A stretch of DNA of 64,000 nt from Ascarosepion bandense. Lineage: Eukaryota > Mollusca > Cephalopoda > Sepiida > Sepiidae. The DNA lies in NCBI GenBank assembly GCA_037127315.1, contig JBBBDQ010001457.1, positions 317,501-381,500 of the forward strand. Reading direction: 5' to 3'. A program made the translations under genes and the position numbers. The notes under the pieces were generated by a model. The model had not been told where the DNA came from, ran no database searches, and saw only the letters and a program-made list of their open reading frames with translations. Positions 1 through 9,031 of the stretch are shown here, one piece after another. The first letter of the stretch is position 1. Every line of letters starts with the position of its first letter.

Positions 1-119
1 GTGGATGACAGAGGGGTTTGCATGAGAAAGTGTGCTAAGAGCCACCAGAGATAGGGAGACGTGGAAGCCCATGATCGCCTACGTCCTGAAAAGACAAGGC
101 ACAAAGAAGAAGAAGAAGT
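1..119 (+). mobile_element. RTE-like non-LTR element, extreme 3' end
   Basis: The piece ends in a (GAA)n/(AAG)n tail. It closely matches the ends of the copies at 17.7-18.3 kb and 28.3-28.9 kb, including the peptide RDRETWKAMIAYVL just before the tail. Short simple-repeat tails instead of poly(A) are known for RTE-type LINEs. Only the last ~35 codons are in the window; the 5' part lies outside or was never integrated. Confidence 0.75.
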
Positions 120-192
120 TCCTAGTAGGTCTGAAAAATAATCCATTCATTTCATTTGTGTGAATACTTTTTAATCGCTAGGGCTGTTTTAA

Positions 193-414
193 CCCTCTAG
201 GGCCATTCGTATCATATTTGATACAGTATGAAAACAAGCCTTGAAAGAAATATTTTCCTGAAAAATTTTTTAAGAGAAATATTTTATAAATTTCAAATGA
301 AAGCAGTACTGATTTTTCAGTCAATGAATACCAAATGTTTCCTTATAGGGAAATACCAAATGTTTCCTTATAGGGAAATACTGTATCAAATATGATACGA
401 ATGGCCCTAGAGGG
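193..414. mobile_element. TTAA-flanked MITE (piggyBac-type)
   Basis: A 222-bp element flanked by TTAA on both sides (189-192 and 415-418). About 37 bp at each end are a perfect terminal inverted repeat starting CCCTCTAGGGCCATTCG. No coding capacity. TTAA duplication and CCC-starting ends are known traits of piggyBac-class elements; that an autonomous partner exists is inference. The terminal repeat itself contains a small palindrome (GTATCATATTTGATAC). Confidence 0.8.
329..378. repeat. 25-bp direct duplication inside the MITE
   Basis: Two exact 25-bp units (329-353, 354-378) containing CCAAATGTTTCCTTATAG lie next to the right terminal inverted repeat. Probably replication slippage. Confidence 0.9.
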
Positions 415-587
415 TTAAAAAGTCGACAAAATCTTTCTACTCTCCAGTTGAAGTATGGATAGTATGCACTTGTCCTTGTGAGATTAGTACCAAATCGGTG
501 AGCAAATTCGGGAAAAATGTTGATGGGAAATTTGATCCTTTATTGCTAATTATTACAGTAAATACAAAAAATCGTATATAAAATGTT

Positions 588-1165
588 CTCACTATTTACA
601 ATGTTCGGACTATTGTCCTCATCGTTATTAAAATGGCAATACAACATTTCGGCCATTGTACACACCAGCCTTCTTCAGTTGTTAGAAATTTCAAACTGAA
701 CCCTTTATTGCAATCACTGGGGTATAACATTCTCATTCTATGCGCGATGCCACTTCTTGTAACCATGTAGATATCTCCCTTTAACCTAAGTTATTTGTTC
801 ATCACTGCTGTAGCCTACACAACTCTTTGGGTCAAGGAGTCAAGGTGGTCCTCAAGGACACACAGCGCAGTGGCCATAGGCGTTGGTTAGTTCCAGTGAC
901 TTGATCCAAAGAAGTGTGAGTTCAATACTAGGCTACGACAGTGGTGAACAAAAACTTACGAAAGTTAAGCTAATGGGAGAACTACCTGACTACCAGACTA
1001 TCGCACATGAAATGTTAATGATATATCCCACTAATCGTAATAAAGTGTTCGGTTCGAAATTCCTAGCACCTAAGAAGGCAGGAGCGTACAACGGCCGAAA
1101 CGTTAGAAACTTTGCAATAAAGATGAGAATAATAGTCCGAACAATGTTACAAGTGTAAATACTGT
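588..1165. repeat. Head-to-head inverted repeat, Penelope/hammerhead-like arms
   Basis: The left arm (about 588-770) read on the minus strand matches the right arm (about 1005-1165) read on the plus strand. Both carry a conserved block: GATCGTAATAAAGGGTTCG-type sequence, then CTGAAGAAGGC, a GC hairpin, GGCCGAAACG, and GGACAATAGTCCGAA. Related arms occur at 26.7, 41.2 and 49.4 kb. The CTGAAGA...CGAAAC spacing resembles the hammerhead core known in Penelope-like elements; stem III is not convincingly resolved here. The space between the arms shows no recognised gene; the 91-codon ORF over it reads through repeat arm sequence. Confidence 0.6.
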
Positions 1166-1459
1166 CTCATCTCAGAAGTATAGGCAAATAAAATGTTCTA
1201 TAAAGAAATGCGTATATTTCACGCAGCGTTGAAGAACTCGAAGGTCTGTGACATGTGACATATTCGTGGAATTAACAAAAAACGAGGATCCGAATGAGAT
1301 CAGAATCAACACTTACTAAACTACATGTTAGATTCCAATCATCTAATTAGCAATAAAATCTATCAAAATTAAGGCAGTAAATAATTGGTATTCACGTTTT
1401 ATTCAAGGTTGTTATTATTTACTAATATTTCGTGACCAAAACTGAGGTGAAAAACTATA

Positions 1460-2773
1460 GGACCTTGAATAAGTTTTCGCTGTTTTCCAACAGATGGCGT
1501 TCCCAGAACTATGTGCGTGTAGTTTCAGATGGACATCTATTAGGAAGTATTATAAACAAGCTTGAAATTCAGTGTATATGATTTTGTAGAAGTGTGAACA
1601 ACTTTATTTTTCATTGCATTAAACATGTTGGATTTCGTGCCAAAGAAAGTGTATTTGTGGGGAATTTTACTGTACTACTTCATTCAAAAGAAATCTGGAG
1701 CTGAAGCACACAGAATTCTTGTTGAGACTTACGGTGACCATGCTCTGTTGGAATCAACAGGCAGAGATTGGTTTAGACGCTTCAAAAATAATGATTTTTA
1801 TGTTGAAGGTAAAGAACGCTCTGGCGCAACGAAAAAGCTTTAAAGATGAAGAATTGGAGGCATTACTTCATGAAGACTCATGTTAGACGCAAGCTGAACT
1901 TCGAGAATCATTAGGAATTGATCACACAACACTTTCGAAACGTTTGGAAGCATTAGGAATGATTTAAAAACACGGACATTAGTTGCGTACGAGCTAAAGC
2001 CGAGAGACGTCGAACGGCGTCTTGTCACGCGTGAACAGCTGCTTCAACAGCAGAAAAGAAAATCTTTTTGTTTGTTTTTTGTTTTGTTTTTTGTTTTGTT
2101 TTTTGTTTTGTTTTTTGCATCGTATCGTGACCAGCGATGAAAAGTGAATACACTACAATAACGATAACATTAAGCGTAGTAGATCGTAGGGTAAGCCCGG
2201 ACATGCATCAACATCGGTAATAAAGCCAAATATCCATGGTTCGAAGCTTCTGCTCTGCATTTGGTGGGATCAGCTGGCTGTAGCGTACTATGAGCTGCTC
2301 AAACCGACCGAAACCAACACGAGATATCGCTGTCAACTACAATTGATACGAATGGGTCAAGCATTGTATAAACAATGGCCGCTATACGAGCAGAGACACG
2401 GCAAAGTGATTTTGCAAGATGACAACGTCAGGTCACATGTTGCAAAACGGGTGAAAACCTACTTGGAAACGCTTAAATGGGAAATCATACCCCACCCGCC
2501 GTATTCCCCAGACATTGCTGGTCTGATTATCACTTAACACCAGACACTGGCTGAGCAGCACTTTCATTCTTAAGACGATTCTAAAAAATGGGCCCACTCG
2601 TGTTTAGCCTAAAAAAACGTGTCGTTCTTTCGACGTGGAATTCAAATGCTGCCTGAAAGATGGGAAAAGTAGTGGCTAGCGATGGACAATACTTTTAGTG
2701 ACGCGTTTCTTATTATTTTTTGAAAATAAAAAGTTATTTTCATGAAAAATCAGCGATAACTTATTCAAGGTTC
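1460..2773 (+). mobile_element. Full-length dead mariner transposon
   Basis: The element is 1314 bp, the usual mariner size, flanked by TA dinucleotides (1458-1459, 2774-2775). The ends are inverted repeats of about 25 bp containing ACCTTGAATAAG and TCGCTG. The transposase reading frame inside is broken many times. A T/G-rich simple repeat (TTTTTTG type, about 2068-2118) interrupts it in the middle, probably as a later expansion. Confidence 0.88.
1625..2690 (+). pseudogene. mariner transposase pseudogene
   Basis: The N-terminal part (1625-1840) reads as a mariner helix-turn-helix domain: VPKK start, EAHRILVETYGDHAL, WFRRFKNNDF, then a stop. Later fragments in shifted frames show the WWDQ/YYEL-like zone (about 2265-2300), the catalytic-loop region equivalent to HDN.PH (2415-2445, here QDDNVRSH) and HPPYSPDIA (2492-2518), with SDYHL continuing in another frame. 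The C-terminal ASDGQYF motif is at about 2675-2695. Multiple stops and frameshifts make it inactive. A DD34D enzyme by family knowledge. Confidence 0.88.
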
Positions 2774-2975
2774 TATTAGAATATTCGAGAAAACTCATGG
2801 AAATATGTATAAAATATTGTTTCATAATATTTTTAAACATTATGAGTTTAAAATATAATTTATCAAATAAAACTCGAAATTCGAAATATCATATTGCCTT
2901 CTGAAATGTCCATCTGAAGATATTGCTTAAGCAGTGATTTTTGCAAAGTAAACAAGATATTTTACCTATAAATTA

Positions 2976-3708
2976 CTAGCAGTATAGCCCGGCGTGGCTC
3001 GGGTGTAATGAAAGCTTTAAAACTAATCCATGGTCCTGGAGCTCAGACTCTTTGGACGTTGGCACGAAAGACTAAAAGGCAATAGTTGTTTCCAGTTAAA
3101 GCAAAACCGTAGACTAAAAGAAAAATCAATGGATGTAAGTCAAATTTTGATTTCCTGCTATCGATATCAAATAAGTTTTTTTCATCGTAAACAGAATTTT
3201 GAAGTATAAATAAGTCCTCTGAGTAAATGGTATCATGGCTGAGACTAAGAACTACAATTATACCTACTTAGAGCCAAACCCGAAGCAAAAATTAAAATAA
3301 AAGTGCTGAAAAAATACAGACATACAGGCAGATAACCAGACACACACACACACAAACTTCTTGCCTTTTATATATATATATATTATCGATTTTCTGCACT
3401 ATTGTAAGAACTGCAACCTTTAAACTTCTGAATATCGTTTCTTATGTCTTTGTCTATGAGTGTATGAAATTTGATTAAAATCGGACCACTCCATCTATAA
3501 CCAATTTTTTTAAATTATCGATTTTCGATATCTATCTGGGGTACCTCGACACAAAACCTAGCTAAGAACACTCGCAGACGCTTATAGTACAACTGTGTAA
3601 ATTTTTAAGAAAATCGGTTCAGCCGTTTCGGAGTCTATAGGTAACGGACACACACACACACAAATATATACACACACAGACAAAGTTCCATTTATAAATA
3701 AGTCGAGA
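2976..3708 (-). mobile_element. Non-autonomous Helitron-like element, copy A
   Basis: Read on the minus strand it begins TC (TCTCGACTTATTTATAAAT) and ends CTAG, sits between A and T, and has no target duplication. About 11 bp before CTAG there is a short CCCG...CGGG-type hairpin. A CA/GT run lies just inside the 5' end, as in DINE-1/HINE-type Helitrons. The internal block CCGTTACCTATAGACTCC, then GGCTGAACCGATTTTC, is shared with six other copies. No Rep/helicase coding. Confidence 0.82.
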
Positions 3709-4800
3709 TCTTTTAAAATTCATAAAAGAAAATGCTGCATGAACAATAAGTAACTAAATTGATTAAATTAATTAAGGCGTGTATTGACATAACAAAAACG
3801 CTCTCTGAAAGTAAAAAAAATAATATTTAATTAAATAGTTTTATCAGAATTCAACAATTATTTGAAATTTTAAAGATTTTTTAAAATGTTTACCTATTTA
3901 GCTTAATGCTCAATAAATTTAAATTAAATTTTTTGCTACTAATATTTTTTCACAATTGTCAGTAATGTTTTAAACTAAATCCCTACGATTCTCTACATAG
4001 AGTACAAATGATTTTTATATCAGAATTCTCTTCAATTTTTTTCTTTCTAAAAAATTTAAAATTCATAAAAATCGATTTTTTCTAAATATTTTACAATCTG
4101 TTCTTACAATATCTTCTATAAATTTCCACTAAGTATCACCAAGGAAAAGACAGTTCTATAATCTCTTCCTATATAATAAGTCAAGTATAACTTTATTTTT
4201 CCTATAATGCCTCTAACTTTTAATTTTGCCCGTGTAAAGTAAATAATTAGATTTATATCCTTTGCCCAGTTCATATTCAGATGGCAGTGTATTTTTATCA
4301 AAATGGAGAACTGTTTTAATGAATAATGTAAAAAAAAAACAAGGTCGGAGGGAATTGATGTAAAAATGCTCAAATTAGTAAACTATGTATAAAAATTGGA
4401 AAAAACAGATTTAATGTCGACAGTAAACACAAATTGTGATAACTCTTAAGAAAATGATAATGTTGTTTTAAAAATTATTCATGGTTCATGCTTTTGGTAT
4501 GTTTTCTTTAAGATTTTTCTGAATTTCTTTTATGTTTCATTTTTTAATGCTGCAAACGAGATACCAAATGCGTGTGAACCAAACTGCGAATGAGTTTTCG
4601 TTGTATAAAGATATTCGTTGATAGTTCACACACTTTTCTTTGTATTAAACTTAATGTATTGATAAGCTGTTAATGAGCTTTTATGAGTATGAATGGTTAA
4701 AACAGTCTAAAATTTAAACATTTTATTTTATGTTCCCTAGTTTGATTTCTTAAAAATTTTCTGCTAACACTGAACCGAATTTGATAACATATTGAAAGGA
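3709..4800. other. AT-rich spacer, no gene recognised
   Basis: Highly AT-rich sequence with short homopolymer runs. No coding similarity, RNA gene or repeat family used elsewhere in the window was recognised; the minus-strand 85-codon ORF at 4116-4373 has no recognisable features. Confidence 0.5.
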
Positions 4801-4818
4801 TGCAAAAGGTATTTATCT

Positions 4819-4963
4819 CTCATTGGTCGAGATAAAGTCACGTGGTCATATGACAACCGTTTTTGACGTCACTCTTGAGAGTGACCCAGTCGCTAGTGAG
4901 ACATTCAGCTAACAGCAACCGATGAAGAAGGTTTTTCCCTTCAGCCTAGGCCTTTGGCCTAGG
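4819..4963. promoter_or_regulatory. Promoter-like cluster of motifs (CCAAT, E-box, CRE)
   Basis: Within 50 bp lie an ATTGG (inverted CCAAT, 4822-4826), a CACGTG E-box (4839-4844) and a perfect palindromic CRE, TGACGTCA (4864-4871). A 9-bp perfect hairpin GCCTAGGCC/GGCCTAGGC follows at about 4943-4963. No recognisable coding exon follows, so promoter function is only a possibility. Confidence 0.3.
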
Positions 4964-4983
4964 CAGAATCAACTGGAACATGA

Positions 4984-5110
4984 AAATCCTGCCATCCCGT
5001 TAGGACATAGATGAATCCTGCCGTACCGTTGGGACATAGATAAATCCACAAACACATAATGCCGTCCCGTTGAGACATGAATGAATCGTGCCTTATCCCG
5101 TTGAAAGAAA
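4984..5110 (+). repeat. Degenerate tandem repeat, CCGTCCCGTTGGGACAT type
   Basis: Three to four imperfect units of about 35-50 bp share AATCCTGCCGT, CCCGTTGGGACATAGAT. A related AAAATCCCGTT..ATAACATAT..CTAATTT piece occurs at 5108-5150 and again at 5730-5775, on both sides of the candidate LTR. Confidence 0.55.
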
Positions 5111-5205
5111 AATCCCGTTTATATGTCATAACATATTCTAATTTCTGGCTATCAAAATTGACTATTAAATTGACTATCAGATTTGCTATTAAATTTAACT
5201 ATTAT

Positions 5206-5612
5206 TGTTGTGGATTTCGGGTGAGGAACCGCACAAATAATGAACAACAAAACATATGGAAATAGAAAAGTAGATTATATTGAACGTAATATACAAACTT
5301 TAACGCAGGTTAGTAAATCCAGGAATACTGTTAGTAAGAAATAAATATATACAAGTCTTGAAGTGAAGTCGTTGAAAATAGTATATCCGTGTATATTATT
5401 CTGAGTGAAGCTCAGAGCTAGTCTGACTTCTGGGGCGGTAGTCTCTGGGTAAATTCGGTATCTCTCGGTAACTTACGTATCAGTTCCGGTACTCTCCAAT
5501 AACTGTAACGGATCTCTACGAATACTCTCTACTGCCCAACTCTCTATGGCAGAAGTATATGCATACTCAGTAGAGTCCATTATTATATACAAAAAGGGGA
5601 GATCCCACAACA
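5206..5612. mobile_element. Candidate solo LTR
   Basis: A 407-bp segment begins TGTTGTGG and ends CCACAACA, the inverted TG...CA ends expected of an LTR. The flanking 5-mers are ATTAT and ATTAA, a 4-of-5 match to a 5-bp target duplication. An AATAAA-like signal occurs inside (about 5340). No primer-binding site or polypurine tract is next to it, so it would be a solo LTR. A DNA-transposon reading of the short inverted ends is possible. Confidence 0.5.
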
Positions 5613-5785
5613 ATTAAAAAAAGCAACAAGAAATAAAAACTCAGGAGAAGATATTCACTTCAAGTCTAATCATGATAGTGCACATGTTGTCATAGCTCTA
5701 AAATTCATTGCGAATTTTTCAGTGAAACTGAAAAATCCCGTTCATAAAGGATAACATATGCTAATTTTTGATTATCAAAGTATTG

Positions 5786-5841
5786 TTTTTTTTTTTTTTG
5801 GGGGGGGGGGGGGTTTGGTTTTTTTTTTGTTGTTTTTTTTT
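5786..5841 (+). repeat. Poly-T / poly-G block
   Basis: A run of about 14 T is followed directly by about 14 G (5800-5813) and more T-rich sequence with TTG. The same arrangement occurs at 29137-29190. Quadruplex-prone, or an assembly/sequencing-sensitive spot. Confidence 0.85.
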
Positions 5842-6030
5842 CAGTTATTTTAACTGATAAAGGTTATTTTGGCAAGCAGGTTTTTATAACGCAAAGTGCC
5901 CGATATCGAGGTGGAGATAGTGCGTTGACAGTTTTTAGTGTAAATAATTTGTGACGTTAACTAAGCGGGTTCATGCCGAGTTTGAACTCTCGTGAAGACA
6001 CCGTTATGATGTCGGGGCTGGTGAGTGAGT

Positions 6031-6085
6031 GAGTTTCATGCACTTTGCAATCATCACATTGATGATTGCATAGTGCATGAAACTC
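6031..6085. repeat. 25-bp near-perfect hairpin
   Basis: Arms 6031-6055 and 6061-6085 (GAGTTTCATGCACT / AGTGCATGAAACTC outer parts) pair at 24 of 25 positions around a 5-nt loop. A miRNA precursor would normally be longer with a larger loop; an inverted duplication is as likely. Confidence 0.8.
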
Positions 6086-6220
6086 CGAGTCGTGATATAA
6101 ACCTAGGATAACATTTATACTCTATAGCTCTGTTATATCATATAGAGCACTGTTTTATTAACACCAGAAATATATTTATATATGTGCGTGTACTTGCGGG
6201 TATATCTATATGTGTATTTA

Positions 6221-6223
<3 letters not shown>

Positions 6224-6277
<54 letters not shown>
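6224..6277. repeat. (TA)n microsatellite
   Basis: About 27 uninterrupted TA units. Confidence 0.97.
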
Positions 6278-6279
<2 letters not shown>

Positions 6280-6612
6280 ATATTCTAACACAGACATACA
6301 TATAAAAAACGTTTCAAAGAAAACGATTGAATTCCCTTCATTTTAATATCTCGTGACTTTGCACTACACACGAAGAAATTCTAAAAACTAAAATATTCTG
6401 TTAATCTTTTGAAATGATTTGTGAGCGTCTTTGTGGTTACCAACACTGTTTGTTTATAGATACGTAATTTAGAATAAAGCTCATTTCGTCTTTTTTGCCT
6501 TGATAAAGTCCATCACAGGATAAAAGGCGTAGGCGATTTAAAATACAGTTTTCCTCTTGTCTTTATTTTATTTAACTATCCTGTCCTTAATCTGAGATCA
6601 TAACTGAGTATA

Positions 6613-6616
<4 letters not shown>

Positions 6617-6681
<65 letters not shown>
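6617..6681. repeat. (CA)n(TA)n compound microsatellite
   Basis: About 22 CA units pass into about 10 TA units. It directly abuts the left arm of the inverted-repeat element that starts at 6682. Confidence 0.97.
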
Positions 6682-6682
<1 letters not shown>

Positions 6683-6800
6683 AGGAACGAAGAAAATATT
6701 AACAACTTTCAAAACATTAATTTCAAACAGTGCTCAATATAGAAATAGAGCTATGAATATTTATTTTAAATTATAATTTATAACATGTTCAAATTACAAT

Positions 6801-6857
6801 CTACTACAAAATGTACATTTTGTTTCGAAATTGAAAGGACAATGTCTTATCAGGTAG
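6801..6857 (-). ncRNA. Hammerhead ribozyme-like motif, left arm
   Basis: Read on the minus strand: stem I CTAC/GTAG (perfect), core CTGATAA (the invariant G8 of CUGANGA is A here), G-C closed stem II with ATTG/CAAT, core GAAA, stem III CAAAA/TTTTG around a TGTACA loop, then the GTA cleavage triplet followed directly by stem I. All parts are in type I order. The G8 change probably inactivates it. Confidence 0.6.
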
Positions 6858-7180
6858 TGACACAGCCATTTCTATTCCTACTTTATCACACCCACTCCTG
6901 CTCCTCCCCACCCTATGTATATTTCCTTATTTTCTCCTTTTATTAAACCCAAAGAACTGACCATAAAAGCTGTAAAGGACCATACCTTATCTTCTAATGT
7001 TAAATCTGTCTATTAAATTTTCAACACGTCCATTAATCAACTCTGTCCCCTACCTCTTCCCTTTTTTCGTTCAAATTTTAGCTGACAACTTACAACCCTT
7101 ATTTCCCCATCTCCCACCCCACCTACATCTCGTACACAATTCGCCAAATATAAGAACAAGAATTTCCATTTCTTTTCACA

Positions 7181-7237
7181 CTGCCTGATGAGACATTGTC
7201 CTTTCAATATCGAAACAAAATGTACACTTTGTAGGAG
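7181..7237 (+). ncRNA. Hammerhead ribozyme-like motif, right arm
   Basis: CTGATGA core intact (7185-7191), stem II ATTG/CAAT closed by G-C, GAAA at 7212-7215, stem III CAAA/TTTG, GTA triplet at 7231-7233. Stem I is CTGC/GGAG (3 of 4 pairs); the sister arm has the fully paired CTAC/GTAG. The two arms have thus decayed at different positions around a common intact ancestor. Confidence 0.65.
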
Positions 7238-7351
7238 ATGATAATTTATACATGTAATATATAAAATATAATTTTAATATAATTTTATATCGAACACTGT
7301 TTTAAATTGATGTTTTGAAAGTTGTCAAATTTTTCTTCGTTCCTTATTCAT

Positions 7352-7382
7352 TTGTATATATATATATATATATATATATATA
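7352..7382. repeat. (TA)n microsatellite
   Basis: About 14 TA units at the right edge of inverted-repeat element 1. Confidence 0.95.
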
Positions 7383-7508
7383 CGAGCATAGGGTATGTAT
7401 GGATGGAATAATATTCCTTATCCAAAGAAACACTATTCTGAAAAAAGGGCTCAGTACAAAGTCGAGCTAATAATATTTATTCAGAAATTATAACATGGAT
7501 ATGTTATA

Positions 7509-7561
7509 TCACTACAAAAGTAGCTATTTTGTTTCAACACTTCTTGTGTCTTGTCAATTGA
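7509..7561 (-). ncRNA. Degenerate hammerhead-like motif, left arm
   Basis: Minus strand: stem I TCAA/GTGA (3 of 4), core TTGACAA (two changes from CUGANGA), stem II GACAC/GTGTT, GAAA, stem III CAAAA/TTTTG, GTA triplet. Architecture is kept but the core is altered. Confidence 0.45.
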
Positions 7562-7568
7562 TGTGGTT

Positions 7569-7621
7569 TCACTTGACAAGACACAAGAAGTGTCGAAACA
7601 AAATAGCTACTTTTGTAGTGA
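7569..7621 (+). ncRNA. Degenerate hammerhead-like motif, right arm
   Basis: Stem I TCAC/GTGA (perfect), core TTGACAA (C3 and G8 replaced), stem II GACAC/GTGTC with AAGAA loop, GAAA, stem III CAAAA/TTTTG with TAGCTAC loop, GTA triplet then stem I. All helices are intact while two invariant core bases are not. Confidence 0.5.
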
Positions 7622-8130
7622 TATAACATATCCATGTTATAATTTCTGAATATATATATATATATATATATATATGATGCGTCCATGGTCGTGCGCAAGT
7701 ATATATATTGTGAGTTTATTTCTGTATGTTTACAAAATAAGCTGAATTCTTAAAGGTTTCTTATTTGACTGGCAGGAATGGTAATAGATTACATTGTAAC
7801 TGCAGGTACTGCATGTGATATTTAAAGCAGTTTCTGTTAAGACCAGCACGCACTTTCCGATCTCCCCATCACCGCCACCACCGCCACAACTGCCATACAA
7901 ACGAACGCTATCATATATAGCTACATACATATGCAGACTTTAAAGTTTATGGCTAACCTATAGCAAGTCTTTTTGGATTACTTAAAAATGATCTTTTTAG
8001 ACAGTTCTAATTAACGTTATTCCCTATCAAAGATGTGTTTTATGCTACATTTGATATATATGAATAAAAAACTTGGACAGAATTTTCGTATCAAAATGTC
8101 GTTCATTTAGAAGAATTTTTTTTTTTGTGG

Positions 8131-8132
<2 letters not shown>

Positions 8133-8190
<58 letters not shown>
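8133..8190. repeat. (TC)n microsatellite
   Basis: About 29 TC units. Confidence 0.97.
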
Positions 8191-8193
<3 letters not shown>

Positions 8194-8640
8194 AATATCA
8201 AATATAGAAAAAATGTTTTCCTGTGACGGCTGGGTACTTGCCTGCAAATCAAGCCAATTTGCGATCTTCTGGACAAATAAACCTGGATACGTATAATTAT
8301 AGATTGGGGTATCTCTTTGATCAAAAGCTGATCCCTGGGATTTGCGTGTGTGAGAATCTGTGTGCGTGCGTGGACTTGTGCGTGCGTGCGCGGATATGTG
8401 TGTGCGTGCATGGACATGTGTGTGGGTATGTGTGCTCGTGCGAGTGTGTTGACTTATGTTGATGAGAGTTCAATATCATGAGATTTCATTTTTTTTATTC
8501 AGAAACGCTAAAAATGAATTTTTTTATTTACCTAATTGAAAAAACAAATACATTTTTCTAATAAATGAAGAAGAGATATGTGACAATGAAAAAGTTGAAT
8601 GAGATAAGAAAAATTAAAAATTCACAACGTATAATTTAGG

Positions 8641-9031
8641 TACGAGGGTCATTCAATAAATAAGGTGAATTTTTCGGTATAAGGACTTCTACGAGGGTCA
8701 TTCAATAAATAAGGTGAATTTCTCGGTAAAAGGACTTCTACGAGGGTCATTCAATAAATAAGGTGAATTTTTCGGTATAAGGACTTCTACGAGGGTCATT
8801 CAATAAATAAGGTGAATTTCTCGGTATAAGGACTTCTACGAGGGTCATTCAATAAATAAGGTGAATTTCTCGGTATAAGGACTTCTACGAGGGTCATTCA
8901 ATAAATAAGGTGAATTTTTCGGTATAAGGACTTCTACGAGGGTCATTCAATAAATAAGATGAATTTTTCGGTATAAGGACTTCTACGAGGGTCATTCAAT
9001 AAATAAGGTGGATTTTTCGGTATAAGGACTT
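8641..9031 (+). repeat. Eight tandem copies of a mariner left end (49 bp)
   Basis: Eight 49-bp units start at 8641 and recur every 49 bp, each beginning TACGAGGGTCATTCAATAAA and ending in GGACTTC. The unit is the left terminal inverted repeat of the mariner that follows: its inverse occurs once at the right end (9822-9874). Units differ at a few positions (ATTTTTC/ATTTCTC, GGTG/GATG). Confidence 0.95.

Larger units (their letters stand above)
6682..7346. mobile_element. Inverted-repeat element 1 with hammerhead-like arms
   Basis: Left arm 6682-6870 and right arm about 7174-7346 are inverted copies, starting AAGGAACGAAGAA and ending TTCTTCGTTCCTT. Both outer ends abut TA-rich microsatellites. 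Each arm contains a hammerhead-ribozyme-like fold oriented outward from the centre. The ~300-bp centre (6871-7173) is pyrimidine-rich and has no recognised coding. Hammerheads in Penelope-like elements and retrozymes are established; placing this element with them is inference. Confidence 0.7.
7480..7650. mobile_element. Inverted-repeat element 2 with hammerhead-like arms
   Basis: Two arms of about 78 bp (7480-7557 and 7573-7650) are nearly identical inverted copies separated by about 15 bp; the right edge continues into (TA)n. The arms fold as type I hammerheads facing outward, as in element 1, with different helix sequences. No coding. Confidence 0.7.

Noticed and set aside
2071..2118. TTTTTTG repeat as a terminator or regulatory site
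   Set aside because: It interrupts a dead mariner transposase and is a simple-sequence expansion.
6031..6085. microRNA precursor
   Set aside because: Loop of 5 nt, almost no mismatches and 55 nt in total are atypical; no flanking features.
8641..9031. Possible CRISPR array
   Set aside because: Units are contiguous with no spacers, and the unit is the end of the adjacent mariner; the sequence is eukaryotic.
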